Below, one piece after another: positions 36,457-45,982 of a stretch of 64,000 bases of DNA. The notes under the pieces are model-generated. The model saw only the letters and a program-made list of their open reading frames with translations. It was not told where the DNA came from and did not search any database. The stretch is from Halobellus captivus (lineage in GTDB: Archaea > Halobacteriota > Halobacteria > Halobacteriales > Haloferacaceae). The stretch lies in NCBI RefSeq assembly GCF_007655485.1, contig NZ_VJXQ01000003.1:360211-424210 (forward strand), read 5' to 3'. The number at the start of each line of letters is the position of its first letter. Positions within the stretch are counted from its first letter, which is position 1. The position numbers and the translations under genes were made by a program.

Positions 36457-36566
36457 CCGCGAGGCTCGCGTTCGCGAGCCTCGTGGAAAGCTTTTCCCAC
36501 CAGGTTTTTGTCGGGGGTTCGAGGCCGCGCAAAGCGCGGCCGAGGACTCCCGAATAAAAAGGTGGG
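36457..36566. terminator. Compound hairpin element downstream of ilvE (repeat copy B)
   Basis: Two hairpins: CGAGGCTCGCG-tt-CGCGAGCCTCG (36460-36483) and GGCCGCGC-aaa-GCGCGGCC (36523-36541) with an imperfect outer stem. ttttcccaccaggttttt (36492-36509) and aaaaaggtggg (36556-36566) match the borders of the element after carS with one mismatch. It sits just beyond the ilvE stop on the minus strand. Confidence 0.7.
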
Positions 36567-36569
36567 TTC

Positions 36570-37499
36570 CTAGACGTACGTGAACCACTCGTCGTGGGCG
36601 TCGGTGCGCCGCTCGACGAGGTCGAAGAACGCCTGCTGAAGCTCTTCGGTGACGGGGCCGCGGGAGCCGTTCCCGATGACCACGTTGTCGACCTTCCGGA
36701 TCGGCGTGACCTCCGCGGCCGTGCCGGTGAAGAACAGTTCGTCGGCGGTGTTGAGTTCGCCGCGGGAGATCGTCGCCTGGTCGTGGACGGTGTAACCGCG
36801 CTCGCGGGCGAGATCGATCACGGTGTTGCGAGTGATGCCCGCGAGGATGCTCTCGGAGAGTCCGGGTGTGTAGATCTCGCCGTCGCGGACGAGGAAGATG
36901 TTCTCCCCGGGGCCCTCGGCGACGTTGCCCTCCTTGTTCAGGACGATCGCCTCGGTGTAGCCGTTCCGACGGGCCTCCTCGCCAGCGAGCAGCGAGTTGA
37001 CGTACAGCCCCGTCGTCTTCGCGTTCGTCGGAATCTGGCTGGAGGCGTGCTTGCGCCACGAGGAGATCATCACCTCGACGCCTTCCTCGAGCGCTTCCTC
37101 GCCGAGATACGCGCCCCACGGCCACGCCGCGATCGCGACGTTCACGGGGTTGTCCTTCGGGCCGACGCCGAGCGAGCCGTAGCCGTAGAAGGCGACCGGG
37201 CGAATGTAACAAGACTCGAGTTCCTCTCTTCGAAGCAGTTCGAGCGTCGCCTCGGTGAGTTCCTCGGGCTCGTACGGCAGTTCCATATCGTAGGGGTGCA
37301 TCGACTGGTAGAACCGTTCGAGGTGTTCGTCCCAGCGGAAGATCGCCGGGCCGTTTTCCGTGTCGTAGCACCGAACACCCTCGAAGACGCCTGTTCCGTA
37401 GTGAAGACCGTGCGTGAGAACGTGGACCGTCGCGTCGTCCCAGTCGACGAACGAACCGTCCTGCCAGATCGTGCCGACGTCCATCTCGTCGAATCCCAT
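36570..37499 (-). CDS. ilvE: Branched-chain amino acid aminotransferase
   Basis: 309 residues, class IV aminotransferase. The pyridoxal-phosphate lysine lies in NAKTTGLYVNSLLA, and the EGPGENIFLV and GITRNTVIDLA motifs are intact. Interconverts Val, Leu and Ile with their 2-oxoacids. Alone on its transcript, followed by the compound hairpin. Confidence 0.93.
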   Translation of the reverse strand: MGFDEMDVGTIWQDGSFVDWDDATVHVLTHGLHYGTGVFEGVRCYDTENGPAIFRWDEHLERFYQSMHPYDMELPYEPEELTEATLELLRREELESCYIRPVAFYGYGSLGVGPKDNPVNVAIAAWPWGAYLGEEALEEGVEVMISSWRKHASSQIPTNAKTTGLYVNSLLAGEEARRNGYTEAIVLNKEGNVAEGPGENIFLVRDGEIYTPGLSESILAGITRNTVIDLARERGYTVHDQATISRGELNTADELFFTGTAAEVTPIRKVDNVVIGNGSRGPVTEELQQAFFDLVERRTDAHDEWFTYV

Positions 37500-37665
37500 A
37501 TCCCGTGGTTTACGCCCCGGAATATAAAACCATACAGGAGCGCCTTCGGGGGATACAGCCCGGATACCGTCGAGGTATCGCGTATGCGCGATCGAATATT
37601 AATGCGACCGTCGCGAAGCGTTCAGCGAAATCACTCGGCGATAACACGGTTCCGCCGCTCGATAG

Positions 37666-38391
37666 TCAGCCCAACTGCTCGATGATGGCTGCGCCCTCGA
37701 CGTAGACGAGGTCGTTGCGGCGGGCGTACGCGGCGGCGGCGGGCGGCGTTCGGGCCCCGCCGGTGTCGGCGTCGAGCATCTCGCAGACGACGACCGCCGG
37801 GGGGCGGTCGGCGGCCTCGGCCAGCGCCAGTCCCAGTTCGGTGTGCCCGCGGCGGTCCGCGAGCAGCTCCGGCGCACCGCGGAGCACGTGAACGTGACCG
37901 GGCGTGCGGAACTCCTCGGCGAAGGCCGTCGCGTCGTAGTCGCTCTCGGGCTGCGCCGCTTTCGCCGCGGCGTCGCCGAGCCGCCGGATCGTGAGCGCGC
38001 GGTCGTCGTCGGTGATGCCGGTGAACGTCTCGCGGTGGTTCACCGGGAGCGAGAAGGACGAGCGGTCGTCGTATCCGAGGTCGTGATCCGCCGCTGCGGG
38101 GTGTTCGAGCTCGTCTTCGAGGAACGGCAGGCCGACGGCGTCGGCGACAGCGTCGGAGACGGCCGTACAGACGAGTCCACCGGCGTCGCGCCGGAGTCGG
38201 GCGACGGCCCGGGCGTCGACCGTCGCCGCGGGGTAGACGATGTCCGTTTCGCCCTCCCGGTCCGCGGCGTCGTGAATCAGGACCGGCTCACCGCGCCGGA
38301 ACGCGGCCACGGCGCGGTCGACTGCGGGCTCCACGTCTCGGTCGGTCTCGGGGGTGCTCTCGGCCGCGACGTCGGTCGTCGTTCGCGTCAT
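37666..38391 (-). CDS. ribB: 3,4-dihydroxy-2-butanone-4-phosphate synthase
   Basis: 241 residues. Forms the four-carbon precursor of riboflavin from ribulose 5-phosphate. Motifs: [16 protein letters not shown] (Mg-binding acidic loop), [11 protein letters not shown] and [12 protein letters not shown]. Start overlaps the stop of the riboflavin kinase gene by four bases. Confidence 0.92.
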   Translation of the reverse strand: MTRTTTDVAAESTPETDRDVEPAVDRAVAAFRRGEPVLIHDAADREGETDIVYPAATVDARAVARLRRDAGGLVCTAVSDAVADAVGLPFLEDELEHPAAADHDLGYDDRSSFSLPVNHRETFTGITDDDRALTIRRLGDAAAKAAQPESDYDATAFAEEFRTPGHVHVLRGAPELLADRRGHTELGLALAEAADRPPAVVVCEMLDADTGGARTPPAAAAYARRNDLVYVEGAAIIEQLG

Positions 38392-39098
38392 TGTACCGCC
38401 TCCACGCTGACGGTCACACCGTCGCCGTCTTCGAGTCCGAGCGCGTCACGGAGGCGAACGGGGGCGATGATCTCCAACTGCGTCTCGTCGTGGTGCGTGC
38501 GCTCGGGGACGATGATGTGCGCGGTCTCGGCGGTTTCGCCCTCGTATTCGACGATCGCCGCGTAGCACGTCGCCGGGCCGAACGTCCGCTCGTCGTCCTC
38601 CCAGCCGTCGATTGGGATTCCCGAGAGTGACGAGACCGCCGATCGAGCGCGGACGCTCTCCTCGTCGAGGTCGACGTTGAGCGTGCCGGGGAACGGCTCG
38701 TATCCGAGCCGCTCCTCGAACTGCTCCATGTAGCCCGAAAGCGAGATGTAGTGGCGGCCCTCGCCCATCCCGCTCGTCACCGTCCCGTCGAGTTCGACGG
38801 CCGACGGATCGGTTTCCTCGAAGATACGCCGGTAGTGCGAGTACTCCCGATGAAGCGCCGCCTCGCCCGATTCCGTCAGCGACACCCACTGCCCGTCTGC
38901 GACCACGTCGCGCTCGACGTGGCCCGCCCGTTCCAGCCGCTGCAGCCGACGCGAGGCGGTCTGATTCGAGGCGTCGAGGCGATCGGCGAGGGCCGAACAG
39001 GAAATCTTGACGGGACCGGTTCGCGCGCCCTCCAGGGCGACGAACTTCAGCGCCGCCAACTCGTCGTGGCCGACGGCGGAGACTGCGGATTCTGCCAT
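38388..39098 (-). CDS. ribK: RbkR: winged-helix regulator fused to CTP-dependent riboflavin kinase
   Basis: 236 residues. The N-terminal part (about 10-90) is a winged helix ([23 protein letters not shown]); the C-terminal part is the archaeal DUF120 kinase with GRHYISL...[11 protein letters not shown]. Proteins of this fused type are known as RbkR: they phosphorylate riboflavin with CTP and control riboflavin genes. The operon partner ribB and the operator upstream fit that role. Confidence 0.92.
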   Translation of the reverse strand: MAESAVSAVGHDELAALKFVALEGARTGPVKISCSALADRLDASNQTASRRLQRLERAGHVERDVVADGQWVSLTESGEAALHREYSHYRRIFEETDPSAVELDGTVTSGMGEGRHYISLSGYMEQFEERLGYEPFPGTLNVDLDEESVRARSAVSSLSGIPIDGWEDDERTFGPATCYAAIVEYEGETAETAHIIVPERTHHDETQLEIIAPVRLRDALGLEDGDGVTVSVEAVQ

Positions 39099-39135
39099 TA
39101 CCCGAGGTTGGCGGGCGTGCGTGTTAAGGATAACG

Positions 39136-39157
39136 GATTTGGAATGCGTTCCAAATC
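39136..39157. promoter_or_regulatory. Candidate RbkR operator
   Basis: Perfect inverted repeat GATTTGGAA-tgcg-TTCCAAATC, 38 bases upstream of the ribK ATG at 39098 on the minus strand, just upstream of a TATA-like ttatcctta at 39124-39132. Placement upstream of the promoter of a gene for a riboflavin-linked regulator points to autoregulation. Confidence 0.7.
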
Positions 39158-39381
39158 TGAGATGGTAGAAAATTACGACGAGGTCGAATTGTGACGGGAA
39201 AACAGGCGATATCGATTCTGGAAGGTATCACGGACTTGCGGTCGGTCGACCCTAAAGGCGTCGATACCGACGTCCGTTCGGCCGAGTCGGGCCGTCTCGC
39301 CTCTCGGCCGTCTCGGGCGGTCCTGCGGGGGAGTCGACGCCGTTCGGAAAGGCCTTTAGCCGCGGTAGATGAACGGCGGGT

Positions 39382-41136
39382 ATGTTCAGAGCCTTCCGTT
39401 CGGAGGTCGAAAATGCGGTCGAGGCCGCCTTGGACGCGCTCGACCTCCCGACCGACGACCTCGGGGTCGAGGAACCGCCGGAGGACGTTCCGGCGACGCT
39501 GGCATCGAGCGTCGCGTTCCGCCTCGCCGGAGCGGTCGGTGCCGCGCCTCCGGCCGTCGCCGAGGACGTCGCCGACGCCGTCGACATCGACGACTGCGAG
39601 TACGTCGGCCGGGTCGACACGCAGGGCCCGTACGTGAACTTCTACGTCTCCGACGCCTACTACGCGGACACGCTCGACGCTGGGCGTGCGGACGACTACG
39701 GGACGCTCCCCCCGACGGACACGTCCGTCGTCGTCGAACACACGAGCGCGAATCCCACGGGGCCGGTCCACGTCGGCCGCGCGCGCAATCCGATCTTCGG
39801 CGACGCGGTCGCCCGAGTGCTCGAATACGCCGGAAACGACGTCGAGCGGCACTACTACGTCAACGACGCCGGTCGGCAGGTCGCGGTGTTCACATGGGCG
39901 TACGAGACGTTCGAGGAGTCCGACCTGCCCGAACCGGAGCGCGACCGCGCGGACTACGACCTCGTGCGGTACTACCGAAAAGGAAACGAGTTCTTAGAGA
40001 GCGCCGAGGGCGACGTCGCCGAGGCGGCCGAAGCCGAGATCGCCGACATTATGCAGGGGCTCGAAGCCGGAGACGAGGAGACGTACGAGCGCGTCGCGGT
40101 CGTCGTCGATCAGGTGCTCGGCGGGATGCGGACCTCGCTCGAACGCCTTCCGGCCGAGTTCGACCGCTTCGTCAAGGAATCACAGTTCATCCGCAACGGC
40201 GACGCCGCCGACGTCGTTCAGCGGCTGAAGGACTCCGAACACGCGGTCTACGAGGAGGAGGCCTGGCAGCTCGATCTCTCGGCGTTCGGACTTGAGAAGA
40301 ACCTCGTGTTCCTCCGCTCGGACGACACCACGCTGTACACGACGCGCGACCTCGCGCACCACGAGTGGAAGTTCGAGAACTACGACGAGGCGGTCACCGT
40401 TCTCGGCGAGGACCACAAGCTACAGGCCGAACAGCTCGAAGCCGCGCTCGAAATCCTCGGCAACGACACCGACACGCTTCGGCAGACGTTCTACTCGTGG
40501 GTCAACCTCCCGGAAGGCGGGATGTCGACACGGAAGGGGACCGGCGTCGACCTCGACGACCTGCTCGATGAGTCGATCCGTCGCGCCCGCGAGGAGGTCG
40601 AAGACCGTCTGGGATCGCGCGTCAGGAACGACGAACTGGACGAGGACGACATCGACCGAATCGCCCACCAGGTCGGCATCGGCGCGGTCCGCTACGACAT
40701 CGTCTCGAAGCAGCCCACGAAGGGGATCACCTTCGAATGGGAGCGCGCGCTCGACTTCGAGGCGCAGTCGGCCCCGTACGTCCAGTACGTCCACGCGCGG
40801 TGTTGCGGAATCGAGGGCGAAGCGGCCGCCGCGGGGATCGACGCCTCGACCGACGTCTCCGTGCTCGATACAGACGCCGAGCGCGACCTGCTCCGCGACA
40901 TCGCGCGCTTCCCCGCAGTGATTGAGGAGGCCGCCGAGGATCTGGAACCGCACGTCGTCGCCACGTTCGCCCGGGAGTTCGCCGAGACGTTCAACACGTT
41001 CTACCGGGAGTGTTCGGTGCTCAACGCCGCGGACGAAGACGTCGCCGCGGCCCGGCTTGGACTGGTCCAGGCGTCGCGACACACCGTCGCTAACGCCCTC
41101 GACGCGCTCGGCATCGAAGCGCCCGAATCGATGTGA
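39382..41136 (+). CDS. argS: Arginyl-tRNA synthetase
   Basis: 584 residues. Class I synthetase with the HIGH-type motif [14 protein letters not shown] and a KMSKS-like MSTRKGT; the N-terminal additional domain (about 1-110) and anticodon-binding helical domain are present. A ctttag TATA-like element about 28 bases before the ATG suggests a leaderless message. Confidence 0.95.
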   Translation: MFRAFRSEVENAVEAALDALDLPTDDLGVEEPPEDVPATLASSVAFRLAGAVGAAPPAVAEDVADAVDIDDCEYVGRVDTQGPYVNFYVSDAYYADTLDAGRADDYGTLPPTDTSVVVEHTSANPTGPVHVGRARNPIFGDAVARVLEYAGNDVERHYYVNDAGRQVAVFTWAYETFEESDLPEPERDRADYDLVRYYRKGNEFLESAEGDVAEAAEAEIADIMQGLEAGDEETYERVAVVVDQVLGGMRTSLERLPAEFDRFVKESQFIRNGDAADVVQRLKDSEHAVYEEEAWQLDLSAFGLEKNLVFLRSDDTTLYTTRDLAHHEWKFENYDEAVTVLGEDHKLQAEQLEAALEILGNDTDTLRQTFYSWVNLPEGGMSTRKGTGVDLDDLLDESIRRAREEVEDRLGSRVRNDELDEDDIDRIAHQVGIGAVRYDIVSKQPTKGITFEWERALDFEAQSAPYVQYVHARCCGIEGEAAAAGIDASTDVSVLDTDAERDLLRDIARFPAVIEEAAEDLEPHVVATFAREFAETFNTFYRECSVLNAADEDVAAARLGLVQASRHTVANALDALGIEAPESM

Positions 41137-41203
41137 GTTCCGGCCTCGACGCCGTCGGAGAGGGATTCTTCAATACGGGGACGGATTCACGCTTTGAGAG
41201 AAT

Positions 41204-41341
41204 TCACAGCGCCAGCGGCAGTACTGCCATCCCTGTCAACTCGCCGCCGACCGCGAGCACTGTCGCGACGCCAGCACCGATCGCGAGCAAAATGAACAGG
41301 ATGAGCCACCAGAACGGGACGCGCGAATCTTTGTTTGCCAT
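41204..41341 (-). CDS. 45-residue single-pass membrane microprotein
   Basis: MANKDSRVPFWWLILFILLA opens a 45-residue reading frame with one helix (about 10-33), Trp pair at the interface and a hydrophobic tail. It lies between convergent argS and the minD-like gene, 54 bases after the minD start-side neighbour's stop region on the minus strand. Small proteins of this form are common in haloarchaea; expression is unproven. Confidence 0.6.
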   Translation of the reverse strand: MANKDSRVPFWWLILFILLAIGAGVATVLAVGGELTGMAVLPLAL

Positions 41342-41395
41342 ATCGACGATTCACCAGAGCCGAATAAAAGAACTTCCCGTTTCGGCGCGCTGACG

Positions 41396-42901
41396 CTAGC
41401 CGAAGAACCGGCCGAAGAGCCCTTTCTTTTTCTTTTCGGAGCCGTCATCCTCGTTCGATTCCTCGCTCACGTCTCCGTCGCTCTCTCCGTCTGAGCCCGC
41501 AGCGTCGTCCGTGGAGCCTCCGTTCGAACGGTCCGTATCTGCCCCCGCATCTGCCTCCGCGTCGTCGATTTCGGCGATTGGGTCGTCCGTCTCCGCCACG
41601 TCAGTCACTTCGCCCTCCGGGTCGGAATCCGCCTCGCCGTTTCCTGTGTCGTCTTCGACCGCGTCACTCGCCGCATCCTCGGAGAGCGGCGTCGTGTACA
41701 CGCCGGTGTCGGCGTCCGCTTCGGGCTCTGCGGTCGCGGCCGCGAGTTCGTCAGCGCTTGCGGGTTCGACGAGCGGGTCCGTCTCGTTGTCGGACGCGTC
41801 GGGCGAGTCAAATGCGTCGGATTCGAGGCTCGGTTCGTCGACGGCGTCGCTCGCACCCACGTCGTACTCCGCCAGCGGGTCGACGCTGTCACCGTCCGCT
41901 TCGGATGTTCCGGCGACCGGGATATCGTCCTCGGCCTCAGGCGCATCCGAATCGCGATCGAGTTCGGCCTGCTCCGACTCGGGTGCGCCCTCGTCGACGT
42001 CGTCTCCGGGCGGATCATCGAGACTGATCTCGTCGGAATCGTCGTCTGGGCCGTCCCCATCGGCTGTCTCGTTGGTACCAGCCGCCTCGTCGATATCGGC
42101 GTCGGCAGCGGCGTCGACAGCACCCTCGTCATCGACAGCAGCGCCCTCGCCACTCTCGTCGGTGACAGTGACGGCTTCGTCACTCTCGTCGGCGACGGCT
42201 CCCTCACCAGTGAGACGCGCTGCCAGGGTTCGGTACGCCGACGCCGCCTCGCTGCCCGGGGCGAACGTCGTCAGCGGCTCGCCCGCGTCGGCGGCCTGCG
42301 CGATCACCGCCGCCTCCGGCACGACGTGCAGGATTTCGGCGTCGAGCAGGTCGGCGACGGACTCGCGGTCCGCTGCCTCCCCGTCGGCGCGGTTGAGCGC
42401 AGCGCCCGCGATGTCGACGCCGAGGCGGACTGCCACTTGTCGGGTCTTGTCGGTGTCGCCCAGCGCGTCGCGCGTCGGCGTCGAAACGAGGAGCACCTCG
42501 TCGACGAACGTCATCGGGACGACGGTGTCGTTGCTGAGCCCCGCACCCGTGTCGAGGAGCACGTATTCGTACTCCGCGCTGAGTTCGGCGAGCACGGATT
42601 CGATCTTCTCGGGGTCCGCCCGCGAGAACGCGTCGAGATCCGGTGATCCGGGGACGACGGCCATCCCGTGCGGCCCGTCGTGAATCGATTCCTCGACGTC
42701 GGCGTCGCCCGAGAGGACGTCGTGGAGCGTGGCGTCTCCGAGCGAGACGCCGAGCGCGCTCCCGAGATTCGCCATCCCCAGATCACCGTCGACGACGGCG
42801 ACGCTCGATCCCGCGGCGGCCAACGCGGCGGCGAGGTTCGCCGCCGTCGTCGTCTTGCCGACACCCCCTTTCGCACTGACGACTGCGTACACACGACCCA
42901 T
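41396..42901 (-). CDS. minD4: MinD-like ATPase with long acidic tail (MinD4-like)
   Basis: 501 residues from ATG 42901. Residues 1-235 are a ParA/MinD ATPase with deviant Walker A SAKGGVGKTTT (9-19) and the VVDGDLG motif. Residues 236-490 are an extremely acidic, Ser/Asp/Glu/Ala-rich tail, and the last dozen residues, KKKKGLFGRFFG, form a basic amphipathic membrane-binding end. In Haloferax, MinD4 oscillates and positions archaella and chemosensory arrays; a similar role is inferred from architecture. Confidence 0.8.
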   Translation of the reverse strand: MGRVYAVVSAKGGVGKTTTAANLAAALAAAGSSVAVVDGDLGMANLGSALGVSLGDATLHDVLSGDADVEESIHDGPHGMAVVPGSPDLDAFSRADPEKIESVLAELSAEYEYVLLDTGAGLSNDTVVPMTFVDEVLLVSTPTRDALGDTDKTRQVAVRLGVDIAGAALNRADGEAADRESVADLLDAEILHVVPEAAVIAQAADAGEPLTTFAPGSEAASAYRTLAARLTGEGAVADESDEAVTVTDESGEGAAVDDEGAVDAAADADIDEAAGTNETADGDGPDDDSDEISLDDPPGDDVDEGAPESEQAELDRDSDAPEAEDDIPVAGTSEADGDSVDPLAEYDVGASDAVDEPSLESDAFDSPDASDNETDPLVEPASADELAAATAEPEADADTGVYTTPLSEDAASDAVEDDTGNGEADSDPEGEVTDVAETDDPIAEIDDAEADAGADTDRSNGGSTDDAAGSDGESDGDVSEESNEDDGSEKKKKGLFGRFFG

Positions 42902-43267
42902 AGGTTCGTTCCGTGACTCCCGCGTTGAGCTTATAAATCTGTCCGGGGAACCGTGAATTTTGATAATTACGGCGTCCGGCTGGCGCGGAGACGGCGGCAG
43001 TCTCCTCCTCTCACTCCTCACTTCTTCTCACTGCCCAGACCCTCCCACACCTACTCTCCTACTCTCACTTCTCACGCAATTCCCTCCTACGGTCCCCGCT
43101 CTCTCCGGGCACACCGATCCCACCGCACTCGTTTCGCTTCAGTTGTCGTCGCATTGTTTCGGGAGTGGTCGCATTGCTTCGACTGTCGTCGCATCACGCG
43201 GGCTGCAGTCGCACCGCTCCGGCCGTAGTCGCAGGTTACTTACCTGCTGGAGCGGCTAGTACGGGTA
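42902..43267. other. 366-bp intergenic region between minD-like gene and prf1
   Basis: No open frame of note. The left part is a pyrimidine-rich tract on the plus strand (about 43009-43090, tct/cct blocks). The right part contains the phased repeats described separately and a TATA-like ttacttacc at 43236-43244, about 27 bases before the prf1 ATG. Confidence 0.6.
43148..43247. repeat. Five repeats of exactly 20 bp, each beginning gtcgca
   Basis: gtcgca recurs at 43148, 43168, 43188, 43208 and 43228. Units 1 and 2 share gtcgcattg(c/t)ttcg; later units diverge after the core. The last core lies 40 bases before the prf1 ATG and overlaps the promoter. The 20-bp period is close to two DNA turns, placing all cores on one helix face. 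Confidence 0.85.
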
Positions 43268-44518
43268 ATGAGTACCGACGCCGACGAGGTGAACGAGGAC
43301 CGTCGGAAGTACGAGTTCCGAAAGGTCATCGAGGAACTCAAAGACTACGAGGGTTCCGGCACGCAGCTCGTCACGATTTACATTCCCCCCGACAAGCAGA
43401 TCTCCGACGTCGTCGCCCACGTCACCCAGGAGCACTCGGAGGCGTCCAACATCAAGTCTAAACAGACGCGGACGAACGTCCAGGACGCGCTGACGTCGAT
43501 CAAGGATCGACTGCGCTACTACGACACCTTCCCGCCGGACAACGGCATCGTCCTCTTCTCCGGCGCGGTCAACTCCGGCGGCGGGCAGACCGATATGGTG
43601 ACGCGCGCACTGGATAGCCCGCCGGAGCCGATCCAGTCGTTCCGCTATCACTGCGATTCGGATTTCCTCACCGAGCCGTTAGAGGATATGCTGACGGACA
43701 AGGGCCTGTTCGGCCTGGTCGTCCTCGACCGACGCGAAGCGAACGTCGGCTGGCTGAAGGGCAAGCGCGTCGAGCCGGTCAAGTCCGCGTCGTCGCTCGT
43801 CCCGGGCAAGCAGCGGAAAGGTGGTCAGTCGGCCCAGCGGTTCGCCCGCCTCCGACTCGAGGCGATCGACAACTTCTACCAGGAGGTCGCCGGGATGGCC
43901 AACGACCTGTTCGTCCCGAAGCGCCACGAGATGGACGGCGTCCTCGTGGGCGGCCCCTCGCCGACGAAAGACGAGTTCCTCGACGGCGACTACCTCCACC
44001 ACGAGGTCGGCGACCTCGTCGTCGGGAAGTTCGACGTCTCCTACACCGACGAGTCCGGGTTGCACGATCTCGTCGACGCCGCGCAGGAGGTCCTCGCCGA
44101 CCAGGAGGTGATGAAGGACAAATCCGAGATGGAGGAGTTCTTCAAGAAGCTTCACACCGGCGAGGAGGCGACCTACGGGTTCGGGCCGACACGACGGAAC
44201 CTCGTGATGGGATCGGTCGACCGCCTGCTGCTCTCCGAAGATCTCCGCTCGGACGTCGTGATCTACGAGTGTCCGAACGATCACGAGGAGTACGAGGTCG
44301 TCGACCGCCGACACGGCGACCCCGGCCACACCTGCAGCGAGTGCGGCGAGGAGGCCGAAAAGATCGACCGCGAGGACGTGATCGAGTACCTGATGGACAT
44401 CGCCGAACAGCGCGGCACCGAGACCAAGTTCATCTCCACCGACTTCGAGAAGGGCGAACAGCTCTACGACGCCTTCGGCGGCATTGCCGGGATTCTGCGG
44501 TACTCGACCGGCGTCTAA
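43268..44518 (+). CDS. prf1: Peptide chain release factor aRF1
   Basis: 416 residues. Reads all three stop codons and triggers peptide release. Stop-codon recognition motif NIKS and the catalytic GGQ in KGGQSAQRFARLR are both intact; the mini-domain has two CxxC-like zinc positions (ECPNDHEEYE... and TCSECGEEA). Normal length. Confidence 0.96.
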   Translation: MSTDADEVNEDRRKYEFRKVIEELKDYEGSGTQLVTIYIPPDKQISDVVAHVTQEHSEASNIKSKQTRTNVQDALTSIKDRLRYYDTFPPDNGIVLFSGAVNSGGGQTDMVTRALDSPPEPIQSFRYHCDSDFLTEPLEDMLTDKGLFGLVVLDRREANVGWLKGKRVEPVKSASSLVPGKQRKGGQSAQRFARLRLEAIDNFYQEVAGMANDLFVPKRHEMDGVLVGGPSPTKDEFLDGDYLHHEVGDLVVGKFDVSYTDESGLHDLVDAAQEVLADQEVMKDKSEMEEFFKKLHTGEEATYGFGPTRRNLVMGSVDRLLLSEDLRSDVVIYECPNDHEEYEVVDRRHGDPGHTCSECGEEAEKIDREDVIEYLMDIAEQRGTETKFISTDFEKGEQLYDAFGGIAGILRYSTGV

Positions 44519-44567
44519 GCGGACGACGCATCTCTCTCGGTTGAGGCACCTCCCGCGGTCGATCGGT

Positions 44568-44963
44568 TCACAACAAGGATTCGAGCTGTCGACGACGACG
44601 CGCGATATCGACGTGGGGCGCGAGCGAGTCGTCATCGGCGAGTCGATCCAACGCGAGAAAGACGTCTGTTCCCGCTGCCTCAGCGTAGTCGAGCAGCGAC
44701 TGGATCGCCGCGCGGTTGAGCGCGATCGAATCGAGGTGCCCGAGGACGAGTACCAGCGCGACCCCGCCGTCACCGTCGGGAACCGCTGTCGGGAGGTCGG
44801 CAGTCGAGCGGTCAGTCGCCCCGTGGTCGATGGCCGCGTAGACGCGTAGACAGCGCGGACAACTCCCGACGATGGCGGCCTTCTCGGGCGCGTGCTCGCG
44901 GATCTCGCCTGGTACGTTTATGCGAACGAGTGACACTTCGCAGTGCGGACAGTGTGTTTGCAT
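44568..44963 (-). CDS. DUF6276-like zinc-ribbon protein
   Basis: 131 residues from ATG 44963 (MQTHCPHCEVSLVRI). A CPHC...CPRC pair near residues 5-38 suggests a zinc ribbon; the C-terminal part is helical. Haloarchaeal family of unknown function; the DUF number is from memory. Convergent with prf1. Confidence 0.6.
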   Translation of the reverse strand: MQTHCPHCEVSLVRINVPGEIREHAPEKAAIVGSCPRCLRVYAAIDHGATDRSTADLPTAVPDGDGGVALVLVLGHLDSIALNRAAIQSLLDYAEAAGTDVFLALDRLADDDSLAPHVDIARRRRQLESLL

Positions 44964-45072
44964 AGTCGGGCTTCGCCGACGAGCACCAAAGACATCTCGG
45001 GACCGACGACACGGGCGGTCGGACCGCGGATCGGTACCCCTATTCGCCACGATACCGTAGTCCCGGCCACCA

Positions 45073-45819
45073 ATGGCTTCCGACGCCCGTTCCTCCCCGC
45101 TGTCAGGTCCGCGGCGGCACCTCCGCGCGATCGGCGGTTCGCTCGCCGTCGTCCTGCTCGTCGTCCTTCTCGCATCCGTCGCCGTCTCGCTCGGATACCC
45201 GCTGTTGGACGCCGCCGGGATCGCCTACGAGAGCGCGCTCGGGTTGGCGCTTCGGAGCACCTTCCAGTTCATCGGCTTCGGCGTCGCGGGCGTGGGCTTT
45301 CTCGTCGTGACAAATCAATTGGATCTCGTCCCGGTTCGTCTCCCCACGCGTGGGGATCTGAAGTGGCTCGCGATCGGATTTGCGGCGTTGCTCGGGCTGT
45401 ACGTCGGCTCGTCGGCGATTCTCAGCGCCTTGGGCGTGCAGGGTGCCGACAGCGTGATCGTCGATCAGGGGAGCGGTCAGCCGGTCTACTTCCTGTATCT
45501 GATTCCGGTGACGATCCTGCTCGTCGGTCCGACGGAGGAGTTGATCTTTCGCGGCATCGTGCAGGGGCTGTTCCGTCGCGCGTACGGCCCTCGCGTTGCT
45601 ATCGCCGCCGCGAGCGCGATCTTCGCCGCCGTGCACATCTCCTCGTACAGCGGCGACGGGCTCTACGTGACGCTCGGGACGATTCTCGTCCTCGGCGGAA
45701 CGCTCGGCGTCGTCTACGAAAAGAGCGAGAACCTCGTCGTTCCGGCGGTCGTCCACGGCCTGTTTAACACCGCTCAGTTCGCCGTCGTCTACGCGTCGAC
45801 GACGGGGCTGCTCGGGTGA
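45073..45819 (+). CDS. CPBP-family intramembrane metalloprotease
   Basis: 248 residues, about seven helices. The family motifs are present: EELIFRG (EExxxR), FAAVH (FxxxH) and HGLFN (HxxxN). Related to CAAX prenyl endopeptidase Rce1 and bacteriocin-immunity proteases; substrate unknown. Confidence 0.88.
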   Translation: MASDARSSPLSGPRRHLRAIGGSLAVVLLVVLLASVAVSLGYPLLDAAGIAYESALGLALRSTFQFIGFGVAGVGFLVVTNQLDLVPVRLPTRGDLKWLAIGFAALLGLYVGSSAILSALGVQGADSVIVDQGSGQPVYFLYLIPVTILLVGPTEELIFRGIVQGLFRRAYGPRVAIAAASAIFAAVHISSYSGDGLYVTLGTILVLGGTLGVVYEKSENLVVPAVVHGLFNTAQFAVVYASTTGLLG

Positions 45820-45931
45820 ATGAGGCTGGTGAGTTGAACGGGAGCGGTGACTCGAACGCAAGTGTCGGCTGCGTGGGACGGTCGACTCGACCGTGCGCAT
45901 CGGCTGCGCGGTCGATTCTGTGTTGTTCCTC

Positions 45932-45975
45932 CCGCCGAGCAGTGCGCCGGTGGGTAATGGCGCACTGCTCGGCGG
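45932..45975 (-). terminator. Strong hairpin downstream of nob1
   Basis: A perfect 17-bp inverted repeat (45932-45948 and 45959-45975) with a 10-base loop, 8 bases beyond the nob1 stop on the minus strand, between two convergent genes. Confidence 0.55.
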
Positions 45976-45982
45976 TTCGCGG

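Noticed and set aside
36457..36566. Compound hairpin as an insertion-sequence end
   Set aside because: No transposase or target duplication nearby; position after a stop and the shared borders fit a 3' hairpin repeat better.
41511..42683. Long plus-strand Ser-rich frame opposite the MinD-like gene
   Set aside because: It is the antisense of the Asp/Glu/Ser tail; composition explains the open frame and no domain is present.
43148..43247. Could the tandem arrays be CRISPR?
   Set aside because: Units are 20-26 bp with no unique spacers of regular length, and there are no cas genes in the window.
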